From a virus, in the IMG/VR virus record IMGVR_UViG_3300035698_005664, positions 1-29,041 of that record: a stretch of 29,041 bases of DNA; one strand, 5' to 3'. Shown here piece after piece: positions 7,920 through 16,466 of this stretch (position 1 is its first letter; each line of letters opens with the position of its first letter). The position numbers and the translations under genes are program-made. The notes below the pieces were generated by a model. It made no database searches, was not told the DNA's origin, and was given only the letters and a program-made list of their open reading frames with translations.

Positions 7920-9202
7920 TAGGGAGTCTCGATCGTAAAGGTGGACGAGTCACTGAGACTCAGGGCGGTCAACGGCCCAACAGGGTATCCGCGATTCAGT
8001 CTCAGTTGGTCAGACACGGAGAGGTCGGCGATCCCAGGTCTCAACCACTCGCTGCCAGATCTGCTAATCGGGTCAGAGAGACTCGGGTTGTCCAGGACGT
8101 ATTCTCCCATAATCGCTTGACCCTCGACCTGGAAGTCGACGGTCCAGTACCCCTCACGGTCCTCTGTGTAGACCTCGCCCGGGTTGGTGATGATGACGAT
8201 CCAGGTGACACCTTTCCAATCCCTCAGTAGGATCTCTCGGCCCAGGTTGTCCAGCAAGAACTGGAACAAGGTGTCCAACTTCTCTCGCTTCAATCCGGTC
8301 AACGTGTAGATCTGAGTCTCTTCCGTGACCCACGACGGGTCGGAAAAGATATCAACTGTGCCGTCGAAGAACTTACGGTTGACACGGCTGAAAGCCAGAC
8401 GTCGTTTGTCGTCCGTCTCTGGGTTCTTCAACTCCAGTAATTGCCCGGTGTCCAGTGACCTCAAGGTCAGCTTACCGTTGTACGTTAGATGTTTCTCTTT
8501 CGGCTCGACCCCGCCAGATCCGTGGAAGGAGTTGAACTTGACTCGGTTACACCGAGACTCCATATAGTATGCAACTGCTTGACCAACATTAAGGTTGTGG
8601 GACAACCCTTTGTTCAGACCTTGAATCACTCCGAGGGATTGAGTAATCGTCAAAGTGTTTTCTGCGTCGTATCCATAACCCCACTCCGCTGCGTCCGTCA
8701 GTGACAGGTCACTCGACACACCAGTAAAACTGGCGTAGTCCGTTACGCCAAGAGTGCTGGCAACTGCAAAGTCGCGTGACAACCCTAAGAGTTGTGTGAA
8801 GGCTAGTGTGTCCGTTGCCGTCAGGTTCCTCACCAGGAACCCAACTTCAACTTGTTGGGTCAGGTCAAGATCATTCCGGGAGGACACTGGAAAGTCTGCG
8901 AAATCAAACGTAGCAACGTCGCTGAGAGATAGGACATCTGTGACGGTCTCGAAACCGAAGGCTTGCACAGAGTCACTCAGGGACAAATCCTGGATGACCG
9001 TGCTGACACCTCCCGGTAGTAAGAGGAACACAGCTTGGTCAAACAGACTCAACGTCTCAGTGGCGCTAAGTAGTTCTGTGTTTAGTAGAAACTCAACACC
9101 GTCACTAAGTGCGAGCGACTGGGCAACAGACGCCGTGACCTCACCACCCGTTCCAGGTGTGACGAGTGCTTGCACCTGATACTGGTATGAGCGAATTGTC
9201 AT
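7919..9202 (-). CDS. Tail protein with LSLSD repeats around an inserted domain
   Basis: A 427-residue virion protein. Ten imperfect repeats of about 20 residues, consensus L-S-L-S/T-D-x-x-x-F, begin near residues 30, 51, 73, 91, 112, 127, 151, 166, 184 and 204. Two more copies lie at 394 and 414. Between them (about 215-365) is a globular domain like the 129-aa downstream protein. Such Ser/Asp repeats form extended beta stacks in adhesins and tail fibres. It therefore may be a tail-tip protein that displays a repeat stalk. It begins right after the receptor-binding-type gene and ends by TAATG overlap. No enzymatic motif is seen. Host contact is inferred from context. Confidence 0.6.
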   Translation of the reverse strand: MTIRSYQYQVQALVTPGTGGEVTASVAQSLALSDGVEFLLNTELLSATETLSLFDQAVFLLLPGGVSTVIQDLSLSDSVQAFGFETVTDVLSLSDVATFDFADFPVSSRNDLDLTQQVEVGFLVRNLTATDTLAFTQLLGLSRDFAVASTLGVTDYASFTGVSSDLSLTDAAEWGYGYDAENTLTITQSLGVIQGLNKGLSHNLNVGQAVAYYMESRCNRVKFNSFHGSGGVEPKEKHLTYNGKLTLRSLDTGQLLELKNPETDDKRRLAFSRVNRKFFDGTVDIFSDPSWVTEETQIYTLTGLKREKLDTLFQFLLDNLGREILLRDWKGVTWIVIITNPGEVYTEDREGYWTVDFQVEGQAIMGEYVLDNPSLSDPISRSGSEWLRPGIADLSVSDQLRLNRGYPVGPLTALSLSDSSTFTIETP

Positions 9203-9203
9203 A

Positions 9204-10313
9204 TTACTCTGTCATCCTTTGAGTCGCTTCTACATCATTCACGCTGGTTTCGTTCCACGCGGAACCACTGGGGTCGAGTGGGAACAATTTGCGAACCACT
9301 TTAGTGGACGCCGTTCCTATAACTCCACCACTTTCCTCGTCGGCAGTACCGTCGTCGAATCCGACGTGCAGGGTAGGTGTGCCGTTAGTGGCCTTACAGA
9401 CGACATCGATCTGTAATGCGTGGACTGCGTCAGTGCCGCTTAATGTCTCAAGACCATAGTGGTCGTCGTCTCCCGTCACGTCGCCTTCGACGTAGTCGGT
9501 CTCGTTCCACGACTGCTCGTCAATCATAGCGAAGTTGTCGGCACCAGCCGACGGTGCCCAATCATTCGGTGTTGCGTCACTTGTCGGTGTGAGCAGTTTG
9601 ACACGGATGTCGCCGAGGGGAGTGGTATGGGTGACACCATCGATTGACATATTGTACCAGTCGTCGATCGCGGGGCGGTTCCCTCCAACTTCGTTGTTGG
9701 CAGTAGACACTCCGAGTCGAGTACCATACGACGAGTAGAACGTGAACGTCACGAGGCTGCGGCTTGCACCAGAGTAGACTTCTGTGCCATCGACGTACAG
9801 CTTAACGTAACCCCCGTTGGCGGACGGCACTGGCTTGTACTCGATCTCGATGAAGTGCCACTCGTCGACAGATAACACGTCACTGATAGTAACAGCACCC
9901 GTGTTGTCTGTCCACGTCAAGTCGACTCCGTTCGACGCGACACCAAGGGTGGGTCCGAGTCCGGTGGCAGACGTCATGAAGTTCCAGATACTCCTAGCAT
10001 AGGCTGGAGATGTCGCCGAGTTATACCAGCGAAACCCTGCTGCCATAACGGGGTGACCCGAGTTGGTAGACGCCTTAAAGGCGGCGGGCCACTCGGATCG
10101 AAGGTACGATCCGCGAGACGACAACCCAAGTGGAAGACGCAATGCTAGACCTTCGGTCGCAAAGTCATCCACCAGAGCTATCAGATCCGTGTGACCGCCG
10201 CTCACTTCCTGGAAGGTATATCCAGGATACTTAGGAATACGGGCTTCGAGGTCGGCACCCGTACTCGACGTTGTACCAATCGTCTCGAACCCTTCGTAAT
10301 GAAATATCGTCAT
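9204..10313 (-). CDS. LamG-like tail/receptor-binding protein candidate
   Basis: A 369-residue protein whose residues ~5-215 read like a concanavalin/LamG jelly roll. It has an opening YEGFE, repeated beta strands, the block DVLSVDEWHFIEIEYK, then GYVKLYVDGTEVYSG and a late AIDDWYNM. That is the strand order of carbohydrate-binding laminin-G-like domains found in phage tail proteins of environmental phages. The C-terminal ~150 residues (from THTTPLGDIRVKLLTP) form a second beta domain. Binding of a host surface glycan is the natural role. It lies between the tape-measure side and the LSLSD repeat protein, two bases from the latter. Receptor binding is an inference. Confidence 0.6.
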   Translation of the reverse strand: MTIFHYEGFETIGTTSSTGADLEARIPKYPGYTFQEVSGGHTDLIALVDDFATEGLALRLPLGLSSRGSYLRSEWPAAFKASTNSGHPVMAAGFRWYNSATSPAYARSIWNFMTSATGLGPTLGVASNGVDLTWTDNTGAVTISDVLSVDEWHFIEIEYKPVPSANGGYVKLYVDGTEVYSGASRSLVTFTFYSSYGTRLGVSTANNEVGGNRPAIDDWYNMSIDGVTHTTPLGDIRVKLLTPTSDATPNDWAPSAGADNFAMIDEQSWNETDYVEGDVTGDDDHYGLETLSGTDAVHALQIDVVCKATNGTPTLHVGFDDGTADEESGGVIGTASTKVVRKLFPLDPSGSAWNETSVNDVEATQRMTE

Positions 10314-10336
10314 AACGTAGAAGTCCGATTCCAGGT

Positions 10337-10834
10337 TTAGCCGTTGATGGTGTAAGTGATCTTCAACGTGTCGCCGTTAGTAACAGAGGCGTTGCTACTG
10401 AACGTAGCGGTCGACCACAACGTCCCGGTCGTACCGGACTTAGTGTTGTTCGACGTGATGAACACACCCTTGATCGTAGCGGTCGCGTTCATCGTGAAGT
10501 CAGACGTCGTTGAGTTCGTCATCGTCCGAGACGAGGTGGCACCGTTGGCCCAGGTCACGCGGGCCGTCTCCCCGTATGCAGCCGACTCGGCCCACCCAGT
10601 GTGTGACGACATCGTGTCGGCAGCCGCCAATGCACTGAACGCGGCGTTATCGATCAGACCGATATACCACGTCGTACTTTTGGTACCGTCATCGAATCCG
10701 GCGTCGAGCAGGTAGGCGATGCCCACGTCGGTGATACCATTTGGGAAGTCTTGTTCCCACTTGATGTTGCCGTCGGCGTCGATACACTGGACTCCGAACT
10801 TACCCTTGAGCCCTGCTTTGTCTGTTAATTTCAT
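10337..10834 (-). CDS. Virion structural protein, tail-associated (165 aa)
   Basis: A Thr/Ser/Ala-rich beta protein. Its start, MKLTDKAGLKGKFGVQCIDADG, is followed by TDVGIAYLLDAGFDDGTKS and TWYIGLIDN, and it ends in an Ig-like strand set with VTNGDTLKITYTING. I know this overall pattern from small tail or capsid-decoration proteins of environmental siphophages and podophages. It begins by ATGA overlap with the tape-measure gene and precedes the LamG-like protein, so a tail-tip or fibre-linked role is most likely. A head decoration role cannot be excluded. Confidence 0.5.
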   Translation of the reverse strand: MKLTDKAGLKGKFGVQCIDADGNIKWEQDFPNGITDVGIAYLLDAGFDDGTKSTTWYIGLIDNAAFSALAAADTMSSHTGWAESAAYGETARVTWANGATSSRTMTNSTTSDFTMNATATIKGVFITSNNTKSGTTGTLWSTATFSSNASVTNGDTLKITYTING

Positions 10835-13800
10835 AGCTTGAATGTTCCTCTGCGAAGTTCGCGTTTGATGGAAAGGCCGACTTCTCTAGCTGTTTGAGAA
10901 GGTAGCTGAGATTGTGAACTGACGTTGATATCACCGATTGTGATATTTGTGTTGGAACCAGATCCGGCATCCGACGGTGCGTTACCGGCGTTGATGGCTT
11001 GAAGTTCTGGTAGAAAGTTAGCGGTCGCTCGTTGGTTAGCAACGAACTCCCCAGGTGCGAGCATCGTAGGAATTGTATCCTGCCCACGACTACTACCACC
11101 AGCGTTACGGTACTGGACTCCGCCATGGAAGGCATTACCAGACCCGCCACCACCTGCCGAAGCAGCGGCAGCAGCAGCGGCAGCAGCAGCGAGAGCGGCA
11201 GCCTCCATTCTGCGGAACGCTTGCTCGGCATTGGCGGCGGCTCCAGCCAGCGTACCCGTGGTGGAGGCTAGGCTACTGACTGATCCTTGTGTACCGACAG
11301 CATTCGTACCAATCTTGGCAGTTGATGTTGCGGCGTCTTCTGCGGATGTTGCTGTGAGGTCAATCTGACGTTTCGCTTCTCGAATACCGGAGTCATCCGT
11401 ATCAAGGATAACTTCGATAGGTTGATCGCCCAGTGACTTGAGCGAATCGATGTCTTGTAACAGGTCCTCGCTGAACAACGACTGTTGACCAAGGATCTGG
11501 AACCGTTCTCGAATCGCACCAATTGCCGCGTCAACACCTGATACAAGTTGAAGCCGAGTTGCTTCCTGCAACCCACCAGTGGCTTCATCACTCTTCAAAA
11601 ACTCGGCGAGTTGGAGAAAACCATCTCTGTACTTAATCAACGCTTCGGTGGACGCGGTGCTAACACTGTCCAAGGCAGCGATCGACGGCTGAACAAGTGC
11701 CTGAGCGTTTGCTTCCTGTTGGTCAGAACCAAACAGCTTTGTCTCGCCAGCTTTCTTAAACTCGGCAGCGGCGAGGGCAGCGTTCTTGTTGAATGATGCA
11801 CCGGCAAGTTCGATTTCGTTGGCAGACTCTTGTTGAGAGGCAGCGGCGTCCTTGAAGATCCTCGACCGTTCAGCCAACCCTTGTGTAGGGTCGTCAGACT
11901 GAATACTTGCGAAGGCGTCTTGAAGTTGCTTTGATACAACTGACTCATCGAGAAGTGCATTTAACTTGACAGTCGCCTCGAAGGTCTCGCCGAGCAACTG
12001 GTCCTTGAGGGATGTGATAGAGTTATCCCACTTCACATCCAAGTTGTTAAGTGCATCGAGAGTCTCTTGCTCAACGGACTTCGCAAGGTTGGTCAGACCG
12101 AATCTTTTGACGATGTCAGACCCGGAGAAGTCTGGCAAGTCTTCGCCGATCTTCTCAAGGTTATCTCGGATCTCTTGGAACTGACCGGCGAGTGCCTCGC
12201 GAGGTACTCCGTCTGCGACTTGCTTCGTGAGTTCGTTATAACTTTCGACCTGCTCCCTGATCGAGTCCTTCTGTGCCTCGTTGACATTCTCCAACGCTGC
12301 GAGTTGTTCTTTCAGGATAGTTTTGTTAATGTCCTTACGAAGTTCAACTTGTCGCTTTAGTAGGTTCTCTTCCGACTGGAGGACAGACCGAACTTGCGAC
12401 TGGGCACTCGCGATGTCTCGGACGTTACCACTCGACTTTGCCGCTTGCAACGCGAAGTCGGCTTGGTTCCTAGCTAGGTCAAGTGCTGCTCTTGCAGTGG
12501 CTACGGACTCTTCACTTAATCCAGAGTTGGCAACGAGTTGGGAGGCGTCGGCGGTCGACTGGAACGATCGTGCCAGTGCGGCAGATGACTGTTGCAACTT
12601 TCCTAGTCCAGCAATCGCTTGCTTGAAGTCGAAGTCTGCAAGGTTCTCTGTGGCCTTGGATAGGTCTCGTGTCCCTTGTTCAATCTCGTCGTCGAGACGT
12701 TTGATACCACCACGAATCTGATCGAGTATGCGTTCGCGACTATCACCAAACCCTTCTAAGATATTCGTACCTAAACGGCGCAGCGTACTCTCTGTGCCTC
12801 GGAAGGCTTCGATGATACCATTGGCAGTAGACTCGGACTCACGCAACAGAGTGTTCATGCCACCGCTGGCTCTATCCAGCGAGTCACGAAGTTCTTGTAG
12901 GTTTTCGTCTCCAATCTCTTTGGTGATCTCAACCACGCGGTCCAGGCGATCCAGGTCAAACTGGGTGGCGTCGTCAAACCCACGGGCGGCTTCTTCCAAC
13001 CCGTTGATGACAGTCTGAGCCAGGACTGCACCGGCTGCGAACGCAACAAAACCAGCGGTAATTAACCCAAGTGGAGAGGCAAACCCCAGCATTGCAACTG
13101 CCGCCGCCGAGGCACTAAGTTTAAGACCTACGAACCCGGCAGCAGAAAGTACAGTAGCACCGGCGAAGGCCGTAAGAACTGCCTTTGCATCTTCCGAGCT
13201 ATCGATGATCGTCAAGAAAGTCGAGACAGCTTCGTTCTTCAACTTCAATGCGGACTCGCCGACTTCCTCGAAGATCACACCCAGCTTGGCGGAATTGACT
13301 TCCGCGACACGGGCGTCAAGTTTGTTGATATCGTCAAACGAGGCAGCCAGACCATCAGCACTTTCTTGTACGGTCTTCAATGTATCAGAGGCGATCTTAC
13401 CGTCTTGAGCCAACACGTTGAACACACCGAGGTTGCCACGGATCGTATTGAAAGCCTTGGCGATGGCACGTTCGTCGTTACCCAACTCCGTTGCAATCAG
13501 TTGCAACGCTTGAGCGAAGTCTCCGTTGGTGCGTTCGATAAGTTCGTCGAAGCCTTGTACTCGCAGGCCACGGAACGCCTTGGTCAGTTCCTCGGTCGGT
13601 TTGATAAGTTTGTTGAGGATGTTACGCAGTTGCGTTTGTGCAGTCGCCGCGTCGACACCTGCCAACGAGATCGTAGCGATGGACGATGCAGCTTGCTCGA
13701 AGCTGACACCGACTCGCTCTGCCAATGGGATGACCGTACCGAGACTCCCTGCAAGTTCTTGCAAAGTCAGTCGACCGGCATTGATCGCCCCGAATAGGAT

Positions 13801-14454
13801 ACCAGATGCGTTGGCGGCGTCGTCGCTGTCTTGACCATACACCTTGATGATAGAAGACAAAGCACTGACGGCATCGCCGAGTGTACCACCCGTCACAACA
13901 GCCAGCTTGCTCGCTTGGTCTTCCAGTAACGCGAAGGTCTCGTCGGTTGAGCCAAGGTCGTTCTGCAAGGCTTCAAAGACAGCTTCGCTGGTCTCGCCCA
14001 GGTCACGACCGATAGAGACGGAGAGCGTCTTGATACGCTCGGATAGGTTGTCGAAGTTCGTTTCGCTTTGGTTCGCGATCGCATTGATACGACCTACGGA
14101 CAGTTGAAACTCTGCGGCGGCGTCGGCGGACTCGAAGAAGGCGTCACGAAGTTCATTGATACCACGGACGAGAAGTTGTGTCTGCACGACACGAGCTATC
14201 GTTTCCCACGACAGGCGAAGTTCACCTGCTGCCGAGGCTGCTGCTTTAGTACCAGTCCCGACCCGACTCGTCTGAGTCGCCAGATTCCTAGCACTGTTAG
14301 ATGCCCGGTCGAACGAGTCATCAATTGACCCGTCAGCGTTGATCTTAAAATTTGTCAGGATAGCATTAGCTTGACTCAACGATCGGTTCAACTTACCCAA
14401 GGACGCAATAGCGTCTGAGGCGTCGAGTCCAATCTTATTGTTGATGTCGCTCAT
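10831..14454 (-). CDS. Tape measure protein (1207 aa, TP901-type)
   Basis: It sets tail length and is ejected with the DNA. Residues ~105-345 carry the TP901/PhageMin_Tail core (ESADAAAEFQ...; INAIANQSETNFDNL; VTGGTLGDAVSALSSII; then VGVSFEQAASSIATIS and TAQTQLRNILNKLIKP). Hydrophobic stretches lie at about 427-483. Long helical coiled-coil regions follow up to ~1050, then a poly-alanine run, then the usual C-terminus (DTIPTMLAPGEFVANQRA...). At the ~0.15 nm per residue rule known from lambda, 1207 residues would give a tail near 180 nm. That supports a siphovirus. The gene starts one base after the previous gene's end and overlaps the next gene by ATGA. Confidence 0.93.
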   Translation of the reverse strand: MSDINNKIGLDASDAIASLGKLNRSLSQANAILTNFKINADGSIDDSFDRASNSARNLATQTSRVGTGTKAAASAAGELRLSWETIARVVQTQLLVRGINELRDAFFESADAAAEFQLSVGRINAIANQSETNFDNLSERIKTLSVSIGRDLGETSEAVFEALQNDLGSTDETFALLEDQASKLAVVTGGTLGDAVSALSSIIKVYGQDSDDAANASGILFGAINAGRLTLQELAGSLGTVIPLAERVGVSFEQAASSIATISLAGVDAATAQTQLRNILNKLIKPTEELTKAFRGLRVQGFDELIERTNGDFAQALQLIATELGNDERAIAKAFNTIRGNLGVFNVLAQDGKIASDTLKTVQESADGLAASFDDINKLDARVAEVNSAKLGVIFEEVGESALKLKNEAVSTFLTIIDSSEDAKAVLTAFAGATVLSAAGFVGLKLSASAAAVAMLGFASPLGLITAGFVAFAAGAVLAQTVINGLEEAARGFDDATQFDLDRLDRVVEITKEIGDENLQELRDSLDRASGGMNTLLRESESTANGIIEAFRGTESTLRRLGTNILEGFGDSRERILDQIRGGIKRLDDEIEQGTRDLSKATENLADFDFKQAIAGLGKLQQSSAALARSFQSTADASQLVANSGLSEESVATARAALDLARNQADFALQAAKSSGNVRDIASAQSQVRSVLQSEENLLKRQVELRKDINKTILKEQLAALENVNEAQKDSIREQVESYNELTKQVADGVPREALAGQFQEIRDNLEKIGEDLPDFSGSDIVKRFGLTNLAKSVEQETLDALNNLDVKWDNSITSLKDQLLGETFEATVKLNALLDESVVSKQLQDAFASIQSDDPTQGLAERSRIFKDAAASQQESANEIELAGASFNKNAALAAAEFKKAGETKLFGSDQQEANAQALVQPSIAALDSVSTASTEALIKYRDGFLQLAEFLKSDEATGGLQEATRLQLVSGVDAAIGAIRERFQILGQQSLFSEDLLQDIDSLKSLGDQPIEVILDTDDSGIREAKRQIDLTATSAEDAATSTAKIGTNAVGTQGSVSSLASTTGTLAGAAANAEQAFRRMEAAALAAAAAAAAAASAGGGGSGNAFHGGVQYRNAGGSSRGQDTIPTMLAPGEFVANQRATANFLPELQAINAGNAPSDAGSGSNTNITIGDINVSSQSQLPSQTAREVGLSIKRELRRGTFKL

Positions 14455-14940
14455 CTATATCTTCTGACTTATCAGAGGGATCAGTGGTAGGTCGACTGTT
14501 TGCAAGTAGGCTTGAACAGCTTGGTTGCCAGCTTCGCGGAACTTATACGGAGTTGGTGAGACCAGGCTCCCACGGAGACCGTTGGTTCTCGGTGCTACCT
14601 TGGTTGTCTCGTTGGCGATCAGGTAGTTCAACTGAGTCTCATAGTAAAACTCCCATGACCCCTGACCGTTCCGGGTCACCCCACCTCGACTGTATAAACG
14701 ACCAAGTGAGATTCGGTCGGGTGCTTTCGATTTGATATCGATTGCCACATGCTCGTTGACCGCAGACGCCAGAGATTGAAGAGTTGCCCTTGAGGCACCT
14801 GACCAACTCGGGATGATTTCCAATGCTGCTCGAACCCAGATCCGGGCAGCCTCCTTAACGACTCCTTCGACGTACTTATCGATTACGTCGTACTGTTTTG
14901 GGTGCAGAGTTATGCGACTTAGGCTGGCTTGGAACTTCAT
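14455..14940 (-). CDS. Hypothetical protein between tail chaperone and tape measure (161 aa)
   Basis: A mixed helix/strand protein. It starts MKFQASLSRITLHPKQYDVIDKY, then has a helical segment EGVVKEAARIWVRAALEIIPSWSG and later NGQGSWEFYYETQLNYLIANETT. The W-SG...A...L...A pattern and FYYETQ-Y-LANE resemble HK97 gp10-type neck/tail-completion proteins, but the position after the chaperone is unusual for that family. The ATG at 14940 has a good GAGGT eight bases upstream, so I keep it even though it overlaps the chaperone extension by 65 bases. It ends directly at the tape-measure start. A tail completion or tape-measure partner role is an inference. Confidence 0.55.
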   Translation of the reverse strand: MKFQASLSRITLHPKQYDVIDKYVEGVVKEAARIWVRAALEIIPSWSGASRATLQSLASAVNEHVAIDIKSKAPDRISLGRLYSRGGVTRNGQGSWEFYYETQLNYLIANETTKVAPRTNGLRGSLVSPTPYKFREAGNQAVQAYLQTVDLPLIPLISQKI

Positions 14941-15070
14941 CGTGTGACCTCACTTGGTCGTATGCGATTATCATCGCTTGTGTCTGGACGTCGCAATCGT
15001 CCCAAGACTCAGAAACCCCTGGCGGTCGGCAGCCTACTCTAATGCAGGCGGACCAGACCGCGTAATCCAT
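14876..15070 (-). CDS. Tail chaperone T-like extension, probably made by -1 frameshift
   Basis: A 64-residue frame with an ATG at 15070 but no ribosome-binding site. Its core, SESWDDCDVQTQAMIIAYDQ followed by VRSHDE, matches the second part of siphophage tail assembly chaperones (W-D...Q-A-IAY-Q-R-H-E). The frame stays open upstream past the end of the gene ending at 15100, and the upstream codons also look like protein (GRVLWPPRRTMDYAVWSACI). It lies in the -1 frame relative to that gene. I therefore read it as the T part of a G-T fusion, joined near 15104-15130, with the ATG being incidental. Compare lambda gpG/gpGT. Confidence 0.6.
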   Translation of the reverse strand: MDYAVWSACIRVGCRPPGVSESWDDCDVQTQAMIIAYDQVRSHDEVPSQPKSHNSAPKTVRRNR

Positions 15071-15099
15071 CGTTCGACGTGGGGGCCAGAGGACTCTTC

Positions 15100-15558
15100 C
15101 TACGCTTTGATCCCCTGACCAAGTAGAAAAGATTCTCGTGCCTCTTTCAACTTGCCCTCGTTCAGAGAGTTTGCGTCAATGACAACTTGTTGAACTCGCT
15201 GGATCTCGATGGAACAGAGACCACCGTTTTCCAGATCCTTCATCCAGTTTTCCCAAGTCGAAGCCTTGTCAAGTTTGACAGTGTCCCACTCGATGTTGGA
15301 AGGTTCCAAAGACTTGATGCAAATGTATGCGTGACGACGGTTCGACCAGTTTGCAACTTCTTGCAAATAGCTGGGAGCGTCTGTGTTTTCTTCCTTGCCG
15401 TTCTTGGTCAACTTGACCGGGGCAGAGGGTCGCGGGCACAGTGCGTTGAAGTCTTCCATCGATAGGACCGATTGAGCCTTGAAGATAAGGTCACCATCGG
15501 GTCTCGGTAGGATCAAAACGTCGTGGGCACGGGACGGGGTTACACCACCAATTTTCAT
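15100..15558 (-). CDS. Tail assembly chaperone, G-like (152 aa)
   Basis: Located between the tail tube and tape-measure genes, where phages keep the tail chaperone. The product (MKIGGVTPSRAHDVLILPRP...; SVLSMEDFNALCPRP; EVANWSNRRHAYICIKSLEP; then GGLCSIEIQRVQQVVIDANS) has the layout of environmental siphophage G-type chaperones. It would coat the tape measure during tail assembly and be absent from the virion. A GGAG lies seven bases before the ATG. The end, ...SFLLGQGIKA-stop, contains two possible slip sites (a T-run and a G-run), and the -1 frame leads into the T-like segment. Confidence 0.7.
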   Translation of the reverse strand: MKIGGVTPSRAHDVLILPRPDGDLIFKAQSVLSMEDFNALCPRPSAPVKLTKNGKEENTDAPSYLQEVANWSNRRHAYICIKSLEPSNIEWDTVKLDKASTWENWMKDLENGGLCSIEIQRVQQVVIDANSLNEGKLKEARESFLLGQGIKA

Positions 15559-15591
15559 TGCTTACTCCACGTTAGCATGAAAGGAATAGAA

Positions 15592-15618
15592 AGGTGGAGG
15601 GCACGTTACCCGCCACCT
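15592..15618 (-). terminator. Terminator hairpin after the tail tube gene
   Basis: AGGTGG and GGG pair with CCC and CCACCT, with one internal mismatch and a seven-base loop. On the leftward transcript it is followed by a T-rich run (TTTCTATT). It lies between the tail tube stop and the chaperone start. A partial terminator would lower expression of the chaperone relative to the abundant tube protein. Confidence 0.5.
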
Positions 15619-15660
15619 GAATTGAACTTAGAGCCGCATCACAAGCCGCTCAATTCCAAC

Positions 15661-16401
15661 TTAGCAAGTTGCGTTGTTAGACCGGGTGGTCGTAACACGG
15701 GTCGTGTTGCATTGACCAGAGACACTGATCGCGGCGTCGGCGATCGAGTAGTCCAGTGACTCGTAACGGAAGTCGGGGAAGAGGATCTCTTGGTCTTCGT
15801 CCGTGCCGCACGGCACGCAGTGTATGACAATCAAGTCGACTGCATACGGTTCGCACAGGTCAGTCGAACTGGAAACCCAATCGCTCGCAAGGCCGTCGCG
15901 GTTCAGTGCGTCGATAGGGGTTGGGGGGTTCGCGGTCGAAGCGGTGACGTACTCGAATGTGAACGACAGGTCGACCGAGACAGGTTGGTCTTGACCCTGA
16001 CGGACGGTGTCCAAAACGTCGCGGTCCAAGTCATAGATGAACTCGCGGCTTTCGGACCACGACATATCGCCTTCACCGATCTTGATCTCCAACCGTTGCG
16101 GCAGGAAGGTGATGACGCCGTCGTCGGCAATCGTGCCAGTAACCTTAGCGGGCGTAAACGTGACCGCGGTCGTCGGAGCCGCCCCGGTCACAGCGGTCAC
16201 GGTGTAGATGGTCGAGTCACCGACAAACGTGAACCGGGCACCGACAGGAACGGTCGTGGCGACGGTCGTATTCAGGGCGACCGCGTCAATGGTTGCGGTC
16301 GTGTCAGTAGCAACAATACCAGCGGCGTCGTTGACAGCGGCGGTTCCGGCCAAGCCGTCTTGGATGTAGATCTTTGTGTCACGAAGTTGGATGCGTGCCA
16401 T
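15661..16401 (-). CDS. Major tail (tube) protein
   Basis: A 246-residue tube subunit. It starts MARIQLRDTKIYIQDG and carries a beta insertion at residues ~36-101. The tube-fold block RLEIKIGEGDMSWSESRE, with FIYDLDRD and PVSVDLSFTFEYVT, follows. The insertion (VGARFTFVGDSTIYTVTAV... TPA) resembles a module in the coat protein of this same phage. The gene is preceded by a leader shared with the coat gene, including AGGAA seven bases before the ATG, and followed by a terminator hairpin; both fit very high expression. Its place after tail terminator and before chaperone is standard. The C-terminus has a CNTT...NNATC end, with possible cysteine cross-linking. Confidence 0.8.
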   Translation of the reverse strand: MARIQLRDTKIYIQDGLAGTAAVNDAAGIVATDTTATIDAVALNTTVATTVPVGARFTFVGDSTIYTVTAVTGAAPTTAVTFTPAKVTGTIADDGVITFLPQRLEIKIGEGDMSWSESREFIYDLDRDVLDTVRQGQDQPVSVDLSFTFEYVTASTANPPTPIDALNRDGLASDWVSSSTDLCEPYAVDLIVIHCVPCGTDEDQEILFPDFRYESLDYSIADAAISVSGQCNTTRVTTTRSNNATC

Positions 16402-16463
16402 GAGTGATTCCTAAAGGAAAGAGGGTTGTTTGAAGTGTTGCACAGAACCCGGCGAACCGGTAA
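16402..16463 (-). promoter_or_regulatory. Leader with UNCG-type hairpin before the tail tube gene
   Basis: On the transcript, TTACCGGTTCGCCGGG forms a CCGG/CCGG stem (16449-16460) with a UUCG loop, 48 bases before the ATG. A stretch with CAAACA, pyrimidines and TAGGAA follows. The same order is found before the coat gene with a UACG loop. Likely a translation-enhancing or RNA-stabilising leader, though a promoter function is possible. Confidence 0.5.
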
Positions 16464-16466
16464 ATA

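Noticed and set aside
11160-11205. GCA/GCG-rich run as a microsatellite of interest
   Set aside because: It codes for the poly-alanine linker near the tape-measure C-terminus, which is common in such proteins.
15790-16407. 205-aa rightward frame opposite the tail tube gene
   Set aside because: Entirely antisense to a well-supported structural gene; Gly/Arg/Asp-rich composition is typical of a mirror frame.
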